DNA from: Amoebophrya sp. A120
Lineage: Eukaryota > Sar > Dinophyceae > Syndiniales > Amoebophryaceae
NCBI GenBank assembly: GCA_905178155.1
Contig: CAJINV010000012.1
Location: 1,050,004-1,114,003, forward strand
Reading direction: 5' to 3'
Length of the DNA: 64,000 bases
Below, piece after piece: positions 1 through 11,000 of this stretch (its first letter is position 1; each line of letters opens with the position of its first letter). The notes under the pieces were generated by a model. That model did not search any database. It was not told the origin of the DNA and saw only the letters and a list, made by a program, of their open reading frames with translations. The translations under genes were made by a program, and so were the position numbers.

Positions 1-81
1 AGCGTTTCCCTTTCACTTTTGCCATTCTTGCATTACAAATTTCATGTAACAGTTGAGAATGTAACGTTTGAGAACGCTATA
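1..81. mobile_element. Introner, family A (truncated by window edge), in PP5
   Basis: The right terminal repeat (AACGTTTGAGAACGCTATA) matches the ends of the family A elements at 13921-14160 and 20463-20685. It ends in ATA beside TCGAA. The other end is outside the window. Confidence 0.8.
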
Positions 82-3024
82 TCGAAGGAGACGACTTTGT
101 AGCTCAAATCCCGCAAGTACTCGTTTGATTTCTTGACTTGCTCCGTCTCCTTCTCGATCCACTTCGACCTGTTTTCCTTCCCCACCTTGTACCGGATAAA
201 CGCGCCCTTGTTTTTCATTTGGTCGCAGTAGTTCGGCGCGGAAAAGATGGTGCACAGCTTTCCGTTGTGCTCGAGCTCGTACCTGGGGTTGCATTTGTTT
301 ATTTCCCAATAAAAAAAAACAGTTATGCATCCATTTTCTTTGTGCGACAACATGAGGCATTAAAAGTCAACATCTTAAATTTCTTATCTATATACCCCTC
401 ATCCTTCATTTCGTGACTTCTGACCACCATGCTGAGGTCATTCGTCTTCAGAAAATTGTCCGTTACGTCGTGGCCGAATGCCACTCCTACCCCGCGTTTA
501 CTGGGATATCTACCGGGAAGCGGGCCGGGATCCGACCAGAGCATTTCCACTATTCTGCCACTGTCTGGGGGCTCGCCGATTCTGATATAGAAAAGCGTTT
601 TGTCGACTACATGCGGAATTTATTATATATCAGGATCATAACCATAAGCGCGTGCGGTTACAAGTAACTACTTTGAAGATGAAGATGCAGAACCTGTGAC
701 GATGGTTGTCTACGATTCAAATTCGTGGCTACTACCATGCGCACACCTTAAGTCCTCGTCAGCAACAGCATAGTCTTCACCTTCAGAGAGTATTCTTATA
801 CCTGTCCTCTTTCTCCAGATCTTCGATAGTGACGTTGTCTGCGGAGAACAAGCCGCCATGAACGATGAAGATTTCCTTGTTCAGGACGTGGCAGAGCGGC
901 AAGTAGCAAAACGTCTCGCAGAACAGGTTGTAGAGCTGCACGTCAAATTTGTTTCTGGTTTCCCCCTCAAACCCGTACAGCTTGTTCATGTTCCGCGTCT
1001 CGTGGTTGCCGCGGGCCAGGTGAACCTGTGATAATACACATCGCAATATTAGTATGAATTGCATTGCAAATTTCCTCATCATGACGAGAAATGGAATCTG
1101 TAATGCTGATTTTAGGAAAAAGATTTGTAATGCACAATTGCAAAAAAAAACAGCTGCTACGCACAAATCTCTTTTACCTTATCCGGGTAGCACAGTTTCC
1201 AGGCGAAGAGGGCGAGTATGACTTCTATCGAAAAGGACCCTCGATCCACGAAGTCACCGTTGAAGAGGTACGGGTTGGTTTCTGACGGGAATCCGTTCAG
1301 GGAGAAGATGTTCAGCAGATCATAATACTGCCCGTGCACATCCCCACACACCGTGAACTCGTCTTCCGCTTCCAGTTTCTGCACGGTCGTGTGCGTTTTT
1401 AGTAATTTCAGCACGTCCAGGACCATTTGGTAGGCGGATTTTTTGTGGATCACCTTCTGTTCCTTCATGTAATCCAGGAACGTTACGACCCAGTCGGAGG
1501 TAATTTGGTCCTTGCCCGGGTAGTATCAAATGCAAATATGTTTGGGTCTGGAAGATTGTCATGCTAGTCCGACATGACTCTGCGATCTGTATTGCCTGGC
1601 CACAAGCAGCCCCTCTTGTCTGTCATGCAAAAACGCAGTTTCTCATGCGTAATACGCAGCACAGAAGCACGATAATACTTGTCATGCTTGGCGGCGCATT
1701 ACAGTGCACTTGCTGTTCACTGACTTGCATCACAACTCTCCAGACCCAGACATATTTGCAATGCATAGGTAGATGGGCCCCTTGTAGGTATCCTCGATCT
1801 CGAGGTCTGAAGGTAGAAATTTTTGGGTGAGGGTGTGCGTAGAAGCGCACGATTACATTCACATCGTGTACTTACTTATCAGAAGACGAAACGGTAAAAT
1901 TTATCATTCAGGGTAGCTACTCGCAACCAACTGAGATGTAGCAAAAATCGAGCAATAGCTCTAATGTAAAAAATACTTTGCACGAATTTCTCGCAGAGTT
2001 CGCTTATTGGCGCAGTGCCCTCCGTTGCTATCGCTGCCGCGAATTTCTGCTGCTGAACCGCCTTTTCGCACTCCTTCAGTTTCAGTTTTGCGTCCTTGTC
2101 GGCCGGGGCAAGTCGGACCAGAGATTTGAAGGCTTTCATTGCGTCCTTGTATTTCAGCAACGCAAATCGCGCACACCCGAGACGGTAATAGGATTTACTG
2201 TAGGCCGGGTCGACCTGATAATACGGCGGTTGCGTTTCATATCATACCGCATAGCATCAAGAAGCGTACCTACGACTTAAATTTGTATCGTGTACTCAAG
2301 CGCCATTTTTGTTTGGCTTTCAAATCCCTCATGTCGTGCATGTGCTTGTTATGAGAGGACAAAAAACTGGTAATTATACCTCCACCGCCCGTTCCGCGTC
2401 GATAATTGCGGACCCGAAATTTTCCATTTTTATGTGACAGAACGCGCGATTGGAGTAACATATGGCCATATCCCGGGCGACCTTCCGCGATGTTTCGTTA
2501 TCCACGTTTCTTATTTCCGTCACGGTCGTCTTCGGTTTTGTCGACACCACGCCCTCCATCGGCGCGACGCCGTTCGTGTTGGCGCCCGTTGTCGCATTGG
2601 CTACTGCTGCAGCAACGGCTGCATGGTCAACGGCGTCATTCGATGTAGCTGGTTCTCCATTTGCAGTAGTTGCAGCTTCTCCATGAAGATCTGCAGCAGT
2701 TGTAGTTCCGTCTGTTGTGCTGCATTCTGACACGACGTCAGATTTATTATTTCCGCTGCTCCCTCCTCCCGGACTTATTTCCTCCTCCTCCTCTACGCCC
2801 TTTTCTTCTATTGTCGAATGGCACTCGATTACGTCCTCAAAGTGGTCTATCGCGTTGGTATAGTGGGTGGTGGCCTTTTTGTAATCCCCCGCCTTGAAGC
2901 TGTCATTTCCGTCCTGTTTCGACCCGAGCGCTTGGTCGATGAGACCCTGCACGTACTTCGCATTGTCGTTGGAGTTCGCGGACTGACCGACCGGAAGTTC
3001 CTGCACATCGCAGGGAACGGCCAT
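1..3024 (-). CDS. PPP5C: Serine/threonine-protein phosphatase 5 (TPR + PPP domain), 3' end outside window
   Basis: A PPP-family phosphatase with an N-terminal TPR domain, the PP5 architecture; PP5 is an Hsp90-associated metallophosphatase of cytosol and nucleus. Exons (minus): 2380-3024, 1977-2214, 1768-1806, 1178-1523, 802-1025, 396-581, 82-282. Exons 1-2 hold TPR repeats ([32 protein letters not shown]). The catalytic core shows [33 protein letters not shown] and SAPNYCDQ, so all metal and phosphate ligands appear present. The start is the ATG at 3024, the first Met before the TPRs. A Ser/Thr/Ala/Glu-rich insert of about 90 residues splits the first TPR pair, which is unusual. Introns are a mix: five GT-AG introns (283-395, 582-801, 1026-1177, 1807-1976, 2215-2379), a family C introner (1524-1767) and a family A introner at the left edge. 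The last PP5 residues lie beyond position 1. Confidence 0.93.
1524..1767. mobile_element. Introner, family C, in PP5
   Basis: 244 bp. Ends TATCAAATGCAAATATG / CATATTTGCAATGCATA, inner GGGTCTGGA...TCCAGACCC. Exact 5-bp duplication GGTAG. Removal joins GPIY to PGKDQ in frame. Confidence 0.93.
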
Positions 3025-5026
3025 ATTGTCACGACGTTGTGCTGGTCCCAGCTGTCAGACTACACAAAGTCTGCGCTGTGTTGGGCGGTGGGATAAAGAT
3101 GAAGATGAAGGTCGTGCGACAAAAATTTAACTATAAACGGTGGTCCTTGCTGTATTTCTTGTGCAAGGAAATAAACGACCGCAGGGCGAGGAGACGCGAT
3201 TTATTATGACCTGCTATTCCTATTTGGCGAAACAATATCTACGGCAAAAATACATGGGAAGAATGTTGAAAAAAATCTCCTACGGGCGGTCAGAAAGGGT
3301 TTTTGAAGAATGCGAATAGATACCTCTGTTCCAGCTACCACAGATTTAAAAAGATGCTTGTGTAGTAGATGTGGTAGTTCTCGGAGATCTTTATTGCTCG
3401 AACGATCAATGAATAGGACGAATCAGAAATAAGGGTTTTTGAATACCTCTCTTCCACTTCCAGTTACCAGAGGTATAAAAAGCTATTCTTGGTAAGAAAT
3501 ATGGAGATCTTTGTTCATTACTCGATCAAGAATACAGCGGATGAAGATTGTTTGACATGATAAATAAATTACCCTGCAAAATGAAAAGAAAGTTGGTGTG
3601 CGAGCAAAACCAAAAGATGAAAAGCTCGAAAAATGTTTATGAAAGAGGAAACGAGGTGCTCAGGGTCAAGAACATCAATCCGAAAAATCTACAAGAAACA
3701 CACCAAACTCAACATTTTGACAATTTTCGTAAAAGTTGTATAATCCGCCTGATTATAAGAAAGCAGGGGCCCTGAAAGCAAGGTAGGTGAAGTTCTTCAT
3801 GCGTCGTGATGAAATAGAAATAGAAATTCTTTGAAAATTGAGAAAAACTGCGGATCATGATCGCGAGGAACGAGCCTCTGGTCGATCTGAATTTGATAGA
3901 GACGTCGATCTGAAGATATTATGTTTATGGACAGAGCCTCAACATGCGTCGTTCTGTGTGATCGTCATTGGTCAGGTCGCTATGTTCATCAGATTCAGCT
4001 TGGTTCTTTCGCGGATGATCTCCGATAGTATTCCTGCCTGGTGGAAAGTAGATCCGCCGTGGTCCTCGTGGAGGTCCTTTGAAAAATAACAGTCGCTGCA
4101 TCTAGTACAGAGGAGCCGTGAAGATCTCGTACGACGTTCAAATTTTGACGTAGCTTCGTGATGTTACTGCCCTTGTCATGATGAAAATTTGCGGACGAGG
4201 AGCTAGTATTTTCATCCTTACAGAGAAAGAACAAGAGGAAAGAGCGCGGCCAATGCTGCGGAAGCTTTTCTTCCATGTGGTCATGAATTATTTTCTTCTT
4301 AGTCTAGCTACTACCGTTGCCATTCATTTTCGCATGTTTCTAATCTACTATTGATATCGCCATTCATTCCCATACGATGTTGGAAGACAGCACTTTGCTT
4401 ATCCTGTCCTTCATCCTTGTCCTTAGTGTGCTTATTTGTTAGCTTATGACTGATAGTTTGCCTTTAGTTACAACCGTGATGAAAAAAAATTTCGTTCTCC
4501 GCTTCTTGCAGATATTATCGTATTTCGATTCTCGCTAAATTTTGTGATACTACAACATAAGCAGCTTCGAAGATGAAAAAAGTTCACTAATTTTCTTCAA
4601 GTTTGTTTCCTATCCAGATTTTATTTCCGGGCCAAGAGCCTCACGTTTTAAACGTGAGCCTCTGGTCGTGCTGAACAATTGTATACATGATCTACAACTA
4701 CCTCTTAACGACCTCATTCTTGTCGTGACCATCATCTCAGGCCGACGAACAGACGGTCGCTATATGAAATTCTTGTTATTGTCTCTTGTACAACCACTAA
4801 TCATATCCTGGTGAAAATAGATGCAGCTTGACCTGCAATTTGTCTACTTGGTGCAACAGGAGCACCAGCGCCACCTCGTAACATGCGCGTGAAAAAGGCT
4901 GGGCCGCATGGTTGTATGTTGTCCAGTTGTGGATGTTGTCATGTTGCCTCAACATCGACAACTCCACCTAGTCCCAGATCGACTACGACTATCCCACGAC
5001 GACCCCTGACGTATCAAATACTCAAT
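3025..5026. other. Intergenic spacer, AT-rich, with a diverged tandem duplication
   Basis: No supportable gene. A unit of about 110-120 bp is repeated with divergence at roughly 3300-3420 and 3437-3545; shared words include TACCTCT, TTAAAAAG/TATAAAAAG, GAGATCTTT and CTCGA/CGATCAA. The short ORFs here lack recognisable features. This is the stretch between the PP5 5' end and the CFAP74-like 3' end, so it should contain the PP5 leader and the 3' UTR of the next gene. Confidence 0.6.
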
Positions 5027-8000
5027 CTAGATCGTCCGGAGATACGCCTTCAGGTTCACATAGATCTCCTGCGTTGGACTCCCTCCTTTCGGCACAAAGC
5101 CGCCGGTATGAACTGCAAAGGTATCGCACTCGTATAAATGCAATACAAATTTCCTGAGCACGAGAAACAGAATTTGTAATGCGGATTTCCCTTATGAACA
5201 AAAATGGTAATGCATGATTGCATGCAATACGAGTACGATACTTTTGCACAGGATAGCCCGACAGCGTGATTTTTGCCCGCGTCCGCGTCCACTGCCCGAT
5301 GCCGGCCAGCAAGGAAAGTTCCATCTATCGCTGGAAAAAAGTGTTACAGTATACACATTTTTAGTCGATTCAGCAACACAAATTTCTCTGCATGAGAGAG
5401 AAAACTTGTAATGCAGAAATCCGGCGGGAAAACACCTATGAAACGAGGCTCCTATGCATATCCGGCATGACAGAGCATGTCTGTCTTGCTTGGCCTGCAA
5501 CACAATGTGTAACTGTAACACTTTTTTCTCAGGATACCATCCCGCCTATCGTTATTGGCGTGTCCGCGGGACGAAGGTAGGTGAAGGGGATGCGTTTTTC
5601 TGGTGTTTTTGGTGAGGATTTTTTTCCTATCCACGCGAAATTTTTGAAATCTTAATCTAGTCGATATGTCAGAAACTACAAAAACAAGATGTTGTATCCA
5701 TGTAGAAGTACGTTGCCCCGCCGGTATGGTTCCTTTCGCTTCCCCACACTGGAAATACTTCGGATCTTCGATGGTAATTTCGAAATTTCCCGCACTGCAC
5801 ACCTTCGGATCCGTATCCCACAAAAAAACTGTTTCACTGTGATGATTTTGCAAGATCTGCATCACAAGTTTGTTACACATGACTCTGAAAATTTATTGTC
5901 ATGCACGCTTCCCAAGGGAAAACACGCTGGAAGATCCAATGCCTTGCATGTGTAGCAAGACAAATAGTTTTGTGTTCCATTTTCTGCATCACAGGTTCAC
6001 AGTGAAACAGTTTTTTCTTGCGATAATCCGGTGCGGTCGTCGGCGTGGCGCAGCACCCAAAAATCAGGTACTGGGTCAATTCCGTCGCAGACTCCTCAAA
6101 GGTTAAGTCGAATTGTTTTCTCTGTGGGTTCGGAAAATCCGGCTCGTTCTTTTGTAAATCGGTCTCAGCAAACCGTTATGAATAGCAAATTATATGTCTG
6201 GGTCTAATAGAGTGCGCCTGTTTGTCATGCATCTTTCGGATTTAACGCAGATGGTCTGGAATGCACGCAAAAGCATGACAGGTTTCACGCGCACCCCGTG
6301 AAGAGGTCTTGGCGCAGCTCTTGCAACACAAATTTTTGCGTGATCGAGATTTCGCATGACAAGTTGCAACCTCTTGTCCTAAACCCAGACTAGTACGCAT
6401 TTGCAATCCATAGCCGCTGCTGATTCAGCCCGTCTTCTATGAACTGCAAAAGTATCGTACTCGTATAAATGCATTACAAATTTTCTCAGCATGAGAAATA
6501 AAATTTGTAATGCCGATTTGCCTTGACAAAGAAATTTGTAATGCAAGACCTGCATTTATACGAGTATGATACTGTTGCACAGCATATCTTCGAACTGGCT
6601 CGGCGCCGTCATGTTAGACGGAAGTTGCTCGACGGTTAGGTCTATGCACTGCAAAAATGTCTGGGTCTGGAGAAAACTTGTAATGCTAGCTCTACATTCC
6701 TGGGCAATCTGTATTGCATAACCAACAAACGTCGCAGCCTCTTTCGTCATGCAAAAACGCAGTTTGTCATGCGGATTGCCTATGAGAAAGCGTTTTGGGA
6801 AGTTGTCATGCTGGGCTGCATTCGGAAGCGTTTTCATCATGGACATTTTAGCATCACAAGTTTCCAGACCCAGGACACATTTGCACTTGATAAGATCGTA
6901 AATCACATACATCTGGTAGAGAAAGGAATGCCCGTAAAGGTAGACGTAGGTCGGAAAGTCCTGATTTGGGACGAAGACATACTGCTTTTCCAAAAACAGC
7001 TCCGACGGCCGGTGCGGGCGAAATTTCGCTTCTACCTGCAGCTCCGTGTCGGGCGCGTCGTCGGTAGCTGTGTAAAGATTGTTCGTGGAAGATGATGTTG
7101 GAAATTGTACTGCACGAAACAGTGACTCCATCTCCACCCATGGTCAGAAAAGCATAATCATAGACCCCGCGCATGTACAAGAGGTAAGCTGCAATGATCA
7201 AGAATTGTGCACGTCTCATCAAAAACAGTACCTTTCCCCGCGATCTTTCCCTTCATGGGCTCCAGCATGAATGCCGGCGCGCCTTATTGCAATGAAAAAT
7301 GCCCCCATCCCGGAATTTGCAAAAGTTTCTCATGCAAAGTTTCCACGTGAAAGCTTTCTGTCTTGCATGAAAGGACTGCGAGCCTTTCTGATGGTACACA
7401 ATTTAGGTGCACAAGGTGTTTTTTGCATAACAGATCCGGCTGCTGTTGGGCTCCCCTGCAGCACAAATTTGTGCTATTCAGCATGGAAAACGAAAATTTG
7501 TGATGCTGATCTATGCAAGACAGGGAATGTTTCCATTGCAGCGGTTTGCAATACAAATGGCGATAAGTTTCTGGGGTGGGGGCATTTTTTATTGTAGTAT
7601 GCCCTGGAAGTTATCGACGAAGTTTTGTGACACTTTTGAAATGCTGTACTCGAGTAAGAACCTATCGGAAGAAAAAAGTGTTACAGTTACACATTGCGTC
7701 GCAGGCCAAGCAAGACAGATAAGCTCTGTCATGCCGGATATGCATGGGAACTCTGTTTCGCAGGTGTTTTCCCGTAGCCGTAGGATTTCTGCATTACAAG
7801 TTTTCTCTCCCATCCAGAGAAATTTGTGTTGCTGAATTGACTACAAATGTGTAACTGTAACACTTTTTTCGTGGGATAGAACCTCGTCGTGTTGAAGAAG
7901 GAAATTTTCTCCGATACGCAGCTGTCCGTGTGGTGCACCGCGCCAGGGAAGTGGATGTATTGGTTCTTCAAATATAGCCTCGGCGTCACCCCGTACCCCT

Positions 8001-11000
8001 TCAGCGGTATCCGTATTCTGGTTTCTTCCGTGTGGAGGTTTAAAACAGTCTGGTACAACTGCGCGGCTTGCGGGTTGAACTCAATCACGATCTGAAACTG
8101 CTTTTCCTTCTTCACAAACCGATTGTAGCACGCGTTTAGCACGGTAAAACACTGGGTTTCCGGCAGTGGCTTCGTCATGTGGATTTCCTGAATCGCGTCG
8201 ACTTTACACCGGACTGTAACGTGGATCAGCTTCCGCTCAAAAACGGTGACCTCCCCGAAGTCGCAGTTAGAAGGAGTTGGAACTAGTACTGAAGGCACGG
8301 TTGTCGTTTTCACCGCGATGGAAATCTGGTCGCACTTTTCATCCGGCAGATACACCCGCTTCGCGTCCACCTCCACGACTGGCCGGACCAATATCGGGAT
8401 TATCAAATGTAAATATGTCTGGGTCTGGAAGGTGTCAACTTGTCATGGTAAATCTGAAGCATGCAAAAATCTGTGTTGCATGAGTGCCAAAAGCTGTCCA
8501 CTTTTGACCAAGTTGGAAGGGTGTTCATCATGCAGGATAGGCATGGCAGAGACCTCGCAGAGTCTGTCATGCTAAGTCACGCATACCAGACCTCATGGGT
8601 CATGGAAAATCTGCGCGACAAGTTTACACTCTTCCAGACCCAGACACTTTTACAGTTGATAGGGATCTTCCACAGACAATGCTGGCTGTCTATCATCTCC
8701 AACGAAACCGCCTGCTGTTTCTGCAAAATTTCCTGTCCCGTGTCGTTTCTCCGTCTGTGCTCCCATCTTCTCCCCCCGTTGGTGTTGATTAGCTCCACAA
8801 TTTCCGATTTGGTTTTCTCCCGAATTTCTTGCTCAGTAAACGTGATCTTCTCCTTCGTTTCCTCATCGTGTTGCGTTTTCGAGGGGGAGGTGTCCCCTGC
8901 AGCATCTGTTGCCGGTTCGAGATCTGAAATCCCGTTCGCCACCTCATCCTATGCATTGCAAAAGTATCGTACTAGTATAAATCGCATGACAAATTCCCTC
9001 CGCATGAGAAATAAAATTTGTAATGCGGATGTACCTTGAGAATGAGATTTGTAATGCATGACTGCGATTACTACGAGTACGATGCTTTTGCACAGGATAC
9101 TTCCGCCAGCTCGTCCATGTCCTGTTCGCAATTCCGCAGCATCTATGACAGTGCACAACTCCCCTGCTCCCCTCCTTTGTATTGCATGAACGGCAAGACA
9201 AGCAAAAGCAACAATGCCGATTTTGCATGACAAATTTACACTGGAGTGTAGTGCTATTTGGGCTTCATCCGGAATTTGTCATGGAAACAGTGCCACAAGG
9301 CACAGTGACTGGATTTGGGATTTTGCATGAGAAAGGAGCGGAAGGGAAAGTTGTGCACTATCGTAGCATCTTCGAATAGACCAGGTTCGGTTTGAATTCG
9401 ATCTGCACCCTCGTCTTCTCCCCCGGTTTTAGTTCCTTGCACACCGGGCAGATCCACAACCGCGCCAAATACTTCGGAGGCTGGAGAACCGATATCTCAA
9501 ACGATTTGTTTTTCGTCACATTTGTGATCTCAAACGACTCCTTGCCCTGCGCCCCGACCGCGATCGCCGGGAATTTCAAGAAGTTCTGCGACAGATATCC
9601 TAAGTAAAAACGCCCCCATCCCAGTGCTGTCCTGCAAATCTGCATGCCAGAAAAGTTTCTCATGCGAAGCCCCATGAGAAGAGTTTTCTAGTCGCGTTGT
9701 GAAACGTGTGATGCTATGAGCAGTGCGATAAGCTAGATCTGCGATGCTGCTGAGCAAGCTAATAAGGATGACACTACGGTGGCAGACCTGTCACGCGAAG
9801 CCACCAAAGCTGGTGGATTTGCCTAGCAGATTCCCCATCTTGACTCTGGTGTCGTGGAGAGGTTTTTACTCAGGATAACAGTTCTAGTTTCACCATCTTC
9901 CCCTGCCCAGTCACCGGAATCTGGAAATTCCTCCCGCACAGATTCCCAGTCTGCGTGTGTATTTGCAGTGCAGTTTTCATCTCCGTTGCACTGGTGGGCT
10001 GGTAAATGCAGGTCAGCGGGACGGTTTCGTCTGGAAGTATCTGCGTCAAAAACCCGTTCCCGCCGTGTTCCGTCACTGCGGACTTCTTGCTGTCCACACC
10101 ATATTTCTCCTCCTGGTCCCGGGCGTCCTTCGCCATATTCGTTATCGACAGGTAGTTCGGGAGATTCGCGAAACAGACGTTCTGCGGCAACTTGCTGTGG
10201 TTGGTCAGCTTCAGCGATTTGTAGCGCGCCCCGTCCACGTAGCAGTTTCCGAAGTCCAAATTTTCTGGCTCGAACGTAATATCGTTCTGTGTTAAATTTC
10301 CCGTCACACAGGTAAAGACGGGTAACACCTGGTCCGCACCCACCACTTTTACCGGTATTTTGAACGCCGCGGGCCCGTAGATGGTTTCGTCCCGTTTATA
10401 CTGCGGGTTTCTCTCCAGAAAATCGCGTTGCAAAACCAGTTTAAACTGGATCGCCTGCTCTCCTAAGCCCTGGACAAACGCGGTCGTCGGGTTGATCTGG
10501 ATTTCGTTCTCCTTCAGCCTCTATGGATTGCAAATATGTCTGGAAGATGTGTGGAAGAGTTGGCAACTTGTCATGCTAAATCTGAATGATGCAAAAATCT
10601 CTGTTGCATGAGTGCCAAATGCTGTCGTCCATTTTCGACCAAGTTGGAAGGGGGTTTCTCGTGCAGGATACTAGGCATGACAGACTAGGACCTCGCAGTA
10701 GAGTCTGTCACGCTAGGTCCCGCATTCCAGATCTCAATCTCATGGGTCATGGAAAACCTGCATGACAAGTTTACACTCTTCCAGACATCCAGGGTGGATA
10801 TTTGCAGTTGATAGTCTCGGGTCGTTCAACGCTGGCCGTTCCACTTTTATTTTCATTGCTATGCTGTGCCAAAGTATCGCACTCGTAGTAATTCCAGTCA
10901 TTAGTTTTTTTCTCAAGGTAAATCCGCATTACAAATTTCATTTCTCATGCTGAAGGAATTTGTCATGCATCTGTACGAGTACGATACTTTTGCAAAGCAT

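Noticed and set aside
6556-7137. A continuous 193-codon minus-strand ORF
   Set aside because: Only its first part is exon. It then reads through a C introner, the next exon and into a B introner.
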